DNA of 64,000 nucleotides from Atopobiaceae bacterium (GTDB lineage Bacteria > Actinomycetota > Coriobacteriia > Coriobacteriales > Atopobiaceae). Position numbers and translations under genes: made by a program. The stretch covers positions 39,712 through 103,711 of the forward strand of contig JAFWMH010000070.1 in NCBI GenBank assembly GCA_017510785.1, in the 5' to 3' direction. A model generated the notes under the pieces. That model ran no database searches. It saw only the letters and a program-made list of their open reading frames with translations, and was not told the origin of the DNA. Of the stretch, positions 7,372 to 15,044 are shown piece after piece. Position 1 is the first letter of the stretch, and each line of letters opens with the position of its first letter.

Positions 7372-9357
7372 CCCGCGTCCGCGCGAGCCGGCGAACATCG
7401 TTCTCTTGGGCTTTACGGTGCTGCGGGTTGCTCCGGGCACGATGCGTCCCTCGTCGTACGAGAACCCTGGCAAATCCCATGCGGGAACGAGTTTGCCGGT
7501 AAAGTATTCTATTTCGCGCAAGGGGGTTATCTCGTCCGGGGCAACGAAGGTGTAGGCGTGCCCGGTGGCGCCGGCACGCCCCGTACGCCCAATGCGATGC
7601 ACGTAGTCCTCGGGATCAAGCGGCACGTCGTAGTTTACCACGGCATCGATGCCGCTTACGTCGATGCCGCGACTCATGACGTCGGTGGCCACCAGCACTT
7701 GGCAGCGGCCCTCGCGGAACTTGAGCAAAGCGCGCTCGCGCGCCTTTTGCGGACGATCGGCGTGCATCACGTCAACGGAAAGCCCGGCGTTCTTGAGCGT
7801 TTGGCTCACGAGGTCCACGCGCTGTTTGGTGCGACAAAACACCAGCACGCGCTCAGGCGTTATGCCTTCCTCGGCACCTCCGGTACGGATGAGCTCTTGA
7901 AGCAGTTGCGTCTTTTGTCCCTGCGTTATGGGACAAAGGTGCTCTTCTACCGTTTCGGCCGTCTGGCCGACGCGTGCGATCTCCACATAAGCGGGATCGT
8001 GCAGCATCGCATCGATGGTCGATTTAATGCTTGGAGGAATCGTCGCAGAGAAAAGCAGGTTTTGTCGATTCGCAGGCAGCTCTGCCATTATGCGCCGCAC
8101 GCTGGGCCAAAAGCCCATGTCGAGCATGCGGTCCGCTTCGTCGAGTACGAGTACCTCAACCGATGCGAGGCTAACGTGGTCGTGCTCCATGAGGTCGATG
8201 AGACGCCCTGGTGTGGCGACGAGCATGTCGCAACCAGATTCGAGGGAGCGGATTTGACGATTGAACTTTGCGCCGCCCATAACGATGACGGCGCGCTGGT
8301 TGGTGTGCTCGCACACGACGGAGACAACGTCGTCGATTTGCTGCGCGAGTTCGCGCGTGGGGGTGATGACCAGTGCGAATGGGCCGAAGGGGCGTGCGTT
8401 GGGATCGCGCTCGCGCGAGTCGCCCGATGGGGCCGTTGCGGGCTTCTTGCGACGGCGACGTTTGCGTTTGCGCTTGGGCTGTGGAGCTGGGTTCGTGTTT
8501 GCGTGCGCGGTTGGCGAGGGGTGTGCTTTGGAGGTTGTTGCGGTGTTGCGAGCTGGCTTGTCGTTTGAAGTGGTCTCGTCGGACGAAGCGTCCTCGCCTG
8601 AGCCCTTGCCTGAGGCTTGGGGGTTTGCGCTGGATTCGTCGGATGCTCCCGCATTGCCGGTGTGCTGAGAATCGTCGAGAAGCTGAGAGGCGTCGGAGGA
8701 ATCCCGATTGGTAGCTTTCCGACGTTTGCCACGGCGCCGTCGCCTACGCTTGGTAACGGGCTTGTCTTCGGTTGCGGAGGTGGCGACGCTGCCTCCGGCA
8801 GCCTCCGAGGTTGTGCGGCCTTCGACAGCCTCGGAAGTCGCGCCCTCTGCCGATGTGGTTGCGCTGACTGCGACGTCATTTGCTGCGTTTGCGTCGGCAA
8901 CTTGGGTCGAACGCCGATGGTGTCGCCTGCGAATGCGGCGTCTTGGTGCTTTGGGCTTGTCATCGTCGTTAGAAGGCGAGCCTTCGCCCGATGTGGGTAC
9001 GGAAAGCGATGCCGCTGGCGGAACTTCGTCGGCAAGCGTAATGGGCTCGGAGCCATCGCTCGAAGTTGCGTCATCTTGCGCCTGCTTGGCAGCCTCGATT
9101 GCCTCTGCCGCAATTTGTTCGCGCGCAGCGCGTGATGCGCTGGCTATTCTCTGCAAGGTGGGCAACACAAACGCGCATGTTTTGCCCGTTCCCGTTTGGG
9201 CCGAGGCCACGACATCGCGCCCCTCCAAAATGAGGGGAATGGCCTGTTCCTGAACGGGCGTAGGTGTGGTAAAACCGAGGGCTTCAACCCCGGCTAGTAT
9301 GTGCTCGTTAAGCCCGAGCTGGGCAAATGTATTATTCATGGGTTTAGTATCGCCCAT
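7345..9357 (-). CDS. DEAD-box RNA helicase with a large internal insertion
   Basis: A 670-aa DEAD-box helicase of the RhlE/DeaD group, which unwinds RNA duplexes in ribosome assembly or decay. Q motif region FTTPTPVQEQAIP, motif I SAQTGTGKT, Ia PTRELAQQ, motif II VLDEADRM, motif III FSATI and motif VI HRIGRTGRAG are all present. Between motif I and Ia, where most relatives have about 20-40 residues, there is a low-complexity stretch of about 225 residues (Ser/Thr/Ala-rich acidic parts alternating with RRRRRRGKRRKA-like basic blocks). The tail is Arg/Gly-rich (RGRGRG). No strong ribosome site was seen; an ATG at 9339 is an alternative start. Gene symbol is withheld because the subfamily is uncertain. 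Confidence 0.9.
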   Translation of the reverse strand: MGDTKPMNNTFAQLGLNEHILAGVEALGFTTPTPVQEQAIPLILEGRDVVASAQTGTGKTCAFVLPTLQRIASASRAAREQIAAEAIEAAKQAQDDATSSDGSEPITLADEVPPAASLSVPTSGEGSPSNDDDKPKAPRRRIRRRHHRRSTQVADANAANDVAVSATTSAEGATSEAVEGRTTSEAAGGSVATSATEDKPVTKRRRRRRGKRRKATNRDSSDASQLLDDSQHTGNAGASDESSANPQASGKGSGEDASSDETTSNDKPARNTATTSKAHPSPTAHANTNPAPQPKRKRKRRRRKKPATAPSGDSRERDPNARPFGPFALVITPTRELAQQIDDVVSVVCEHTNQRAVIVMGGAKFNRQIRSLESGCDMLVATPGRLIDLMEHDHVSLASVEVLVLDEADRMLDMGFWPSVRRIMAELPANRQNLLFSATIPPSIKSTIDAMLHDPAYVEIARVGQTAETVEEHLCPITQGQKTQLLQELIRTGGAEEGITPERVLVFCRTKQRVDLVSQTLKNAGLSVDVMHADRPQKARERALLKFREGRCQVLVATDVMSRGIDVSGIDAVVNYDVPLDPEDYVHRIGRTGRAGATGHAYTFVAPDEITPLREIEYFTGKLVPAWDLPGFSYDEGRIVPGATRSTVKPKRTMFAGSRGRGRGLYGRHY

Positions 9358-9701
9358 TTTTCAGCGATGGCGGGGCGTTGTGGCAACATTCCTCAAAAGG
9401 GCACATGAGCCATGTGTCCCGAAACAAGATTGTGGTCGATGGCCGAGACGAGTCTGACTGGAAACCCTACAAACCTCTTGAACGGGCCCGTTTTCGCTGT
9501 TTTTTCGAGCTTTGTAGGATTCGGCCGGCACCAAATCCGACAAAGCTCGCGGAGCTGCCCATTTCGTACCGGTTTTCGAGCTTTGTAGGGTCGCTAGCGG
9601 GTCGGGTTGCTTATGAATACGCTTCGGCCTGTGTCCAACTCGTGTGCCCCGACGCGCGATGTTGCGCTATTATGGTGCAACGCAAAAAGAGAGGAATTGC
9701 C
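9358..9701. other. Divergent gap between helicase and metA
   Basis: This 344-base gap separates the divergent helicase and metA genes. It contains the palindromic cluster at 9465-9590 and a TATTAT -10-like box at 9668-9673, 34 bases before metA. No SAM-riboswitch or other known leader was recognised and no gene is supported. Confidence 0.6.
9465..9590. repeat. Palindromic cluster built on a TTTGTAGG motif
   Basis: CGAGCTTTGTAGGATT (9506-9521) pairs with AATCCGACAAAGCTCG (9534-9549), 15 of 16 positions. The same CGAGCTTTGTAGG recurs directly at 9577-9589, and CCCTACAAA (9465-9473) is the inverse of TTTGTAGGG at 9582-9590. Alternative hairpins can therefore form, either inner or outer. Confidence 0.6.
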
Positions 9702-10673
9702 ATGCCCATCAACGTGGCCGACGGACTGCCGGCAAAAACGATACTGCACAATGAACGCATCTTCGCCTTGGAGGACGAGGTCGCGCGCAACCAGCAGATT
9801 CGTCCGATTCACGTGGCGATTCTTAACCTTATGCCCACCAAAATCGAAACAGAGACGCAAATCCTGCGCCTCATCTCCAAGTCTCCGCTGCAAGTGAGTT
9901 GCGACTTCATGCGTGTTTCGTCTCACGAGTCAAAAAACGTATCGGCCGACCACCTCATCAAGTTTTACGATACCTTCGATTCCTTCGTAGACAAAAACTA
10001 CGACGGTCTTATTATTACTGGCGCGCCGGTCGAACACCTGCCCTTTGAGGAAGTCGATTATTGGGACGAGTATCGCCGAATTGTGGACTGGAGCCAGGAG
10101 CACGTGTTTTCCACGATGAACCTTTGCTGGGGCGCGCTCGCTACGCTCCACCACCTGTATGGCATTCGCAAGCGCAGCTTGCCCAGCAAGCTGTTTGGCG
10201 TGTTTCCGCAGCGTTTGTGCGACGAGTACAACTTCCTTACGAATGGCTTTGACGAGGTGCACAATATGCCGCATTCGCGTCATGCCGCCATCGAGACGGT
10301 TGACCTTGCCGAGCATCCCGAATTGCAGGTGTTGAGCGAAGGTTTCGATACCGGTCCGGCGCTCATCGCCACGCGCGACTTCCACGAGATTTATGTTACA
10401 GGGCACTTCGAGTATGGGCGCGATACGCTTGCGACGGAGTATTGGCGCGATTTCCACCGCGGAATGCCCATCAAGTTGCCGTACAACTATTTCCCCGACA
10501 ATAACCCCGAAAACCAGCCCATCTTTACGTGGCGCGCGCATGCCAACTTGCTGTACCGCAACTGGCTTAACTGGGTGTATCAAATGACTCCATACGATTT
10601 GCACGAGATTCCTGCCGAAATCGCACGGTTGCACGCGGAAGTGGAGAGTTCTGGCGTCGTTGGGAAGTTCTAG
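9702..10673 (+). CDS. metA: Homoserine O-acetyltransferase (MetA family)
   Basis: A 323-aa MetA-family acyltransferase that activates homoserine in methionine synthesis. Catalytic residues fall at the family positions: Cys142 in NLCWGA, His235 and Glu237 in TGHFEYG. Residue 111 is Glu (GAPVEH). In MetA proteins Glu at this position goes with acetyl-CoA, and Gly with succinyl-CoA, so acetyl-CoA is the expected donor despite the common name homoserine succinyltransferase. The start at 9702 has GAGAGGA 6 bases upstream; an open frame extends further left but lacks coding character. A damaged partial copy of the gene lies 2.5 kb downstream (13172-13340). Confidence 0.95.
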   Translation: MPINVADGLPAKTILHNERIFALEDEVARNQQIRPIHVAILNLMPTKIETETQILRLISKSPLQVSCDFMRVSSHESKNVSADHLIKFYDTFDSFVDKNYDGLIITGAPVEHLPFEEVDYWDEYRRIVDWSQEHVFSTMNLCWGALATLHHLYGIRKRSLPSKLFGVFPQRLCDEYNFLTNGFDEVHNMPHSRHAAIETVDLAEHPELQVLSEGFDTGPALIATRDFHEIYVTGHFEYGRDTLATEYWRDFHRGMPIKLPYNYFPDNNPENQPIFTWRAHANLLYRNWLNWVYQMTPYDLHEIPAEIARLHAEVESSGVVGKF

Positions 10674-10719
10674 GGAAGCTCTGGGGAATCGCCGAGCAGT
10701 GGCCGAAGGCTTTTGTCTT

Positions 10720-12969
10720 TTACTGTGCGTCGGGCTGTTGCGCGCCGGGCAGATAATGGAGCTGAGCCAAACCATGAATATCGCGCATCAGTGCAAGCAA
10801 GAGCCGAACTGCGGAATCGTCTCCCGTGTAGCATGCAAGTGGGACTTTTGAAGCAGTGATGCACGATCCGTCCCAGGTTGGTGTTCGCAGATTCGCGAGG
10901 TGCCTCCACGTTATTGCATGTGGAGGCGTTGCTTCGTTGCGCTTGCATACGATGCCCGTGCTGGTAATTGCAAAACTGCGGACGCCGTTTTCGTTAAAGG
11001 TGTCGTCGTGAACAAATATGGGTTCGGGGGCGTCAAGCAGTTGCAACTGTTCAAATGCCGCTGGTGTTAGATTAAAGCAAGACATTGCTTTGTTGGAAAG
11101 ATGCTGCCAACAGGCTTTGTAAACGCCCGAAACCATTGCTTCGTCCTGCACGCTCCTCGAACTGGTCTTGCGTGGGAGATAGATGCTTTTGGCTTCGTCT
11201 TGCAGTTTTGTGTAGAGCTCAAGCAGGGGTGCCCGCATGTGGGGGTTGCCTAAATCGAAGGCAACTGGTGTGTTGTGCACACATATGTGGTTGCCATCAA
11301 GCACTGGTTTCTCCGCAGTGGCGAAATCTTTCCATCGCATGAAAACGAGTCTGTCCCATTTTGTTGCGCAATACAATCCGGCGTTTGTGGTGAAGAAACC
11401 ACGCTTGCCATCGCTGGTGATGGAACTATTAAAGGCCATCGTGAGCTCCTCTGTGAATGGAAGCTTTAGGATTTCGCGCTTCGGTGAAAGGGGTTTAACG
11501 ACGATGCCGTTTCGAGACATGTCCCTGCAAAACTGATCGCGTGCGTTGGCGGTGCGGCATGCCATGCGTATGCTACGAAAGCTATTGTGGACGGTATGAG
11601 AGGACGTCAACGAGAAGGCAGTAGTTAGACTGGCACATTGACGACATGTTAATGGTGTCGTTGCAATCTCCTCTCTAGCATGTGCGTCGATGGAGTTCGT
11701 TGATTTTTTCGCGCTGTTCATCGATGCAAGATATTTCGCGTCGAGCTTTTGCACATGCTTGATGAGGTTTGAGCAAAGCAGAGGGTACATGAGCAGGAGG
11801 AAAGATAAAAATAGCAAACAAAGTATAGTATTAGAACTGCTATGCGGAAAGAAGACGAAAATAATGCAAAATATCATTACTCCTAGAGTGGGGGAAACCC
11901 ACATAGAATTCGACAAAATCGAGCGAAACACGAGTACCCTTGACCGCTTCTTTTTGTCGACGGGCAAATTGCCCACACATTCGCCCGTTTGACCATTAAC
12001 GGCGAACAACAAGTCCTCGCCGTGCCAGGTATAGTGCATGAGCCAAATTGGAAACGCGCAGTATTCCTCGTCGGTTATCCTGGCATTCGAGATTATGGTG
12101 GAAGGGTTTGCCACTTCCAGATCTTTGTTTTTGATTCTCACCTGGTTTATCACATATTGCTCGAACGATGCGGTAGCGAGTCCTTTTGCACGTTGCGCCG
12201 ACTCATCCTTGAGCTCGTCGGCAACCTCCATAATGTAGCCGGCAATATACTCAGGGGAGAACGGTTTGAGCTTCGTCAAGTCGAACGGCGCAACAGCGTC
12301 CATGTGGCTATCGGGCATGCGAGAGGAAACGTCAATGGGAATCGCATAGAGTTTCCCACGGCCTTTCTTTTTTATGGCGTAGTAATTAGTATGGCTGTAC
12401 TTGCCTCTTCGGACTACCTGTTTTCCCGTACAGTGAGTTTCTCCGCTTACGAATACGTCATATAGTCGATACGGTACATACATACCTTGAATGTGTTTTG
12501 GCTCCGGCGAGAAGTTGCGTGCCAAATATGGCTTAGGAGCGCAGTGTTCGCGCACGCGCTCTATTGCTTCTTCTTTAGTGATGGAAAAGGGTAGCACAAA
12601 TTCTGGGATGAAAGATGCGCGTGCTGCTCCTGATACCAGCAACTCGTTGCCGCAGTACGGACACGAGGTCGTGATTTCGGCCTGCCAGGCGAGTACTCGC
12701 GCGGCACAGGAAGGACAAGAGTACTCTTTTACGCCGGCTCGTTCTTCTTCCGATTCGTCCCAGGGCGCCATCTGCATAAATGTTTTCATTGAGTCCGCAT
12801 GGGTGACCTGGTTGAACTGAGCTGGAGATCTCGTTGACGCAATTTCGATTTTTAGGTCACCTTTGGTAAGTTCTTGTCCGCAATGGTTGCACCGAGCGTG
12901 TTCCGTACCAATCACATAGTTCACCGTGCCACCGCAGCTGGGGCATTGGATGACTATTGCTTTCGACAT
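10720..12969 (-). CDS. Double zinc-ribbon membrane protein of unknown function
   Basis: A 749-aa protein. Two zinc ribbons open it (CPSCGG with CNHCG; CPSCAA with CPYCG, ending near residue 108), followed by a domain of about 230 residues typical of TFIIB-type zinc-ribbon proteins in anaerobic bacteria (LPFSITKEEAIERVREH, YVPYRLYDVF). Two hydrophobic segments lie at about 358-405. The C-terminal half has two similar beta-rich modules, each containing a GFFTTNAGLYC- or FAITSTGIVCK-like strand followed by a WKDF/WRHL segment; these could be PH-like domains. GGAGAAGAG sits just before the ATG. It converges on metA with 46 bases between stops. No enzymatic motif was found. Confidence 0.8.
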   Translation of the reverse strand: MSKAIVIQCPSCGGTVNYVIGTEHARCNHCGQELTKGDLKIEIASTRSPAQFNQVTHADSMKTFMQMAPWDESEEERAGVKEYSCPSCAARVLAWQAEITTSCPYCGNELLVSGAARASFIPEFVLPFSITKEEAIERVREHCAPKPYLARNFSPEPKHIQGMYVPYRLYDVFVSGETHCTGKQVVRRGKYSHTNYYAIKKKGRGKLYAIPIDVSSRMPDSHMDAVAPFDLTKLKPFSPEYIAGYIMEVADELKDESAQRAKGLATASFEQYVINQVRIKNKDLEVANPSTIISNARITDEEYCAFPIWLMHYTWHGEDLLFAVNGQTGECVGNLPVDKKKRSRVLVFRSILSNSMWVSPTLGVMIFCIIFVFFPHSSSNTILCLLFLSFLLLMYPLLCSNLIKHVQKLDAKYLASMNSAKKSTNSIDAHAREEIATTPLTCRQCASLTTAFSLTSSHTVHNSFRSIRMACRTANARDQFCRDMSRNGIVVKPLSPKREILKLPFTEELTMAFNSSITSDGKRGFFTTNAGLYCATKWDRLVFMRWKDFATAEKPVLDGNHICVHNTPVAFDLGNPHMRAPLLELYTKLQDEAKSIYLPRKTSSRSVQDEAMVSGVYKACWQHLSNKAMSCFNLTPAAFEQLQLLDAPEPIFVHDDTFNENGVRSFAITSTGIVCKRNEATPPHAITWRHLANLRTPTWDGSCITASKVPLACYTGDDSAVRLLLALMRDIHGLAQLHYLPGAQQPDAQ

Positions 12970-13417
12970 CTCTTCTCCAGTTCGCCTGTGTTTGTCTGTG
13001 TGACATGTTAAAGCAACCTTGGCCTTTTCAGCCGTGAGAAATAAGAATGTTCGCTGATGCGGTATGTGGAGACACCTTTTACAGTTTTGTACGTGGGAAT
13101 CCCGGGGATTGGGATGTGCCTTTGCGCACGTGCCATCGTGTGTGAGCTTGGGTGAACTACGGGTCTGCTGTGAGATTATTACCGGCGCCCCGGTGGAGCA
13201 TCTGCCCTTCTAGGAGGTTGACTGTTGGGACGAGTATCGCCAAATCGTGGATCGGAGCCAGGAGCACGTGTTTTCCACGATGAACCTGTGCGGGGCGCGC
13301 TTGCCACGCTTCACCATCTGTACGGGATTCGCAAGCGCAGGAGCGTTGTGAGCGTCCTCCATCTCGAGATGCATTAAGCTGTATTAATGTGGTTGTTGCG
13401 CGAGTTGGGAGGCGGGT
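12970..13417. other. Gap holding a metA remnant
   Basis: Of these 448 bases, 13172-13340 is a damaged copy of part of metA. Nothing recognisable was seen in 12970-13171. The last 30 bases hold a GGGAGG ribosome site for the next gene. Confidence 0.6.
13172..13340 (+). pseudogene. Fragment of a duplicated metA
   Basis: About 170 bases match metA codons for residues from ITGAPVEHLPF to about GIRKR (10012-10182 in the intact gene). The nucleotide blocks include GACGAGTATCGCC, GGAGCCAGGAGCACGTG and TTTTCCACGATGAACCT. It is broken: the codon after LPF is TAG instead of GAG, and bases are missing after NLC so the frame shifts before the former LHHLYGIRK segment. Neither end of the gene is present. 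The intact metA is 3 kb to the left in the same orientation, with the zinc-ribbon gene between them. It is a relic of tandem duplication or of gene conversion with a related metA. Confidence 0.85.
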
Positions 13418-14809
13418 ATGCGTTGTATGGACAGTTGGAGAAAAGAGCGTCACACAGTTGGCTATCGGTTTGCATGCGTCGTGTGCAGTGTTGTCGCGCA
13501 CAAGGCTATCGCGCATAAGCAAAAGGTGCGTTGCGTGGGGCTCGTCCTTTGTGCAGCGCTTTTGGCTGGTGTTATCTGCGTTGCGGCCGGGAATGGGCAC
13601 ACCTTGACGCCCGTGTTTAGACTGGCCCCAGCGCGAATGGCTACGTCTTCCATTCTACTTGCGGGTGGGAGTAGCAACAAGGCACTCGAACGCTTCAAGA
13701 GCAGTCTCGACATCAAGCGCTATGAAGTCGATCACTCGTGGCAAGCACGCGGCGATAGCTACGACCCGTGGTTTCGGTGGGTCGTGGGCGAAGGCATTCC
13801 CAACGGCGCGCCTGTTGGGTCGAGCATAGCAGACTTCGATGGCGATGGATCGGACGAACTGCTCGTCGTACGATGGAAACAGCAGTCGATTCTTTTGGAG
13901 ATGTACGAGGTCCGTTCTGGCAAGGCGCAAAAAACAGACTCCATAACGGACTATCGAAACGAGTTTCCCGTAAAGGGCGTGGGTGCGCTCGACGTTCTTG
14001 TTGACGAATCGAAAGGCATTGATGTTCAGTGGTGGTTTGGGAAGCAAGCCGTTACGGAAGGCAAGCAGTGGCAGCTCGATCGCTATACCTACGATGGCAC
14101 GAAGTTCAAGTTACATGGCAAGGCTCATTTGCTCGAGTCGGAAATGAACCAGGAGGGTGTTCGTCAGCTCAACACGCTTAAGTATCAAATAAAATCCCTT
14201 GGGCTTCCTAACAAGGCCATTCCCGACTCGAATTCGGGAGATGGTTTTCTCTCATCGCTCTTCGCCGATGTGGAGAAGTCGCTTACGGTGGTAACTCGCG
14301 TGCTGGCCACAATCAACGAAGACGAGCATTTTTTGGGTTTGGACGATATTGCTTGGCATGGTGGCGAAGAGTGGACGCCGGCACATCGTGCGGGTAGTTT
14401 TATAGTTTCGCAGAAGGCGGAGGCTTGGCCGGGTGGGACGGGCAATGGCGCGCAAGGCGCGCAACCTGAGCAATCTCAACCGGAGCAATCTATGGATGGT
14501 CCGTTCAAGTTGAGGGGAAGGATTCACTACCACACAGAAGACGCGGCGGGCGAAATGGTTTCGGTTGTTTCGATTACCCTCGATGAGCCCGTGCCGTATC
14601 GCGCGGAATACAAGGGCAGCGTTTACGAGAGCGTGGCCACCGAGGTCTTTCTTGGCAGAGAAGGCATGGACATGTACGATGAGTTGCAGGCATTTCGGGA
14701 CCAGCAGATAACTGTGGGATGCGACGAGCTGCGCGAGGCGTATCATGATGCCTCGTGCTACAAGGTCGACGCGGTGGCCGTAGGGAATGTGCGTGTTGCT
14801 GAGTCCTGA
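13418..14809 (+). CDS. Secreted or membrane-anchored protein with FG-GAP-like motif
   Basis: A 463-aa protein with a long basic N-terminus and one hydrophobic segment (about 38-58, VRCVGLVLCAALLAGVICVA), so probably exported and anchored. Around residue 140 the sequence IADFDGDGSDELLVV matches an FG-GAP/integrin-type calcium loop (DxDGDG). Residues about 345-370 are Gly/Gln/Glu-rich linker. The C-terminal 110 residues are beta-rich with a cluster of acidic residues and no recognised family. GGGAGG is 5 bases before the ATG. It stands alone, after the metA fragment and before the acyl-CoA ligase. Function unknown. Confidence 0.75.
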   Translation: MRCMDSWRKERHTVGYRFACVVCSVVAHKAIAHKQKVRCVGLVLCAALLAGVICVAAGNGHTLTPVFRLAPARMATSSILLAGGSSNKALERFKSSLDIKRYEVDHSWQARGDSYDPWFRWVVGEGIPNGAPVGSSIADFDGDGSDELLVVRWKQQSILLEMYEVRSGKAQKTDSITDYRNEFPVKGVGALDVLVDESKGIDVQWWFGKQAVTEGKQWQLDRYTYDGTKFKLHGKAHLLESEMNQEGVRQLNTLKYQIKSLGLPNKAIPDSNSGDGFLSSLFADVEKSLTVVTRVLATINEDEHFLGLDDIAWHGGEEWTPAHRAGSFIVSQKAEAWPGGTGNGAQGAQPEQSQPEQSMDGPFKLRGRIHYHTEDAAGEMVSVVSITLDEPVPYRAEYKGSVYESVATEVFLGREGMDMYDELQAFRDQQITVGCDELREAYHDASCYKVDAVAVGNVRVAES

Positions 14810-14847
14810 TGGGCTGGCTTGGCGATTGGTCTGGTCGAGGCGCGACA

Positions 14848-14922
14848 CCTTGTACGCACGGACGTGCTTCCACACATTTCGTGGCAGTTTTTGCGCCTGT
14901 ACGCGACACCGTGTGCACACGG
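14848..14922 (+). promoter_or_regulatory. Two operator-like palindromes upstream of the acyl-CoA ligase
   Basis: CCGTGTGCACACGG (14909-14922) is a perfect 14-bp palindrome. A similar, less symmetric CCTTGTACGCACGG lies at 14848-14861. Both sit in a longer repeated context beginning GCGACACC, with 61 bases between centres (close to six helical turns). They lie 120-200 bases upstream of the ligase start and could bind a dimeric repressor. Confidence 0.4.
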
Positions 14923-15004
14923 GCACGCTGCGGGCAACGTTACGTTTTTGGTACATGAACCCGCTGTGGGTTGGCCCCGCGGCGGGACAGGCGGCAACTT
15001 GAGG

Positions 15005-15010
15005 TATACT
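15005..15010 (+). promoter_or_regulatory. -10-like box of the acyl-CoA ligase
   Basis: TATACT lies 35 bases upstream of the GTG start and 22 bases before the AAGGAGGAA ribosome site. No convincing -35 box is 17 bases upstream, so an activator may be needed. Confidence 0.4.
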
Positions 15011-15044
15011 GTTAGGGTTTTGACCACGCCTAAGGAGGAATTCC

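Noticed and set aside
9358..9701. SAM or methionine riboswitch ahead of metA
   Set aside because: No SAM-I or SAM-II core could be matched. Only generic hairpins are present.
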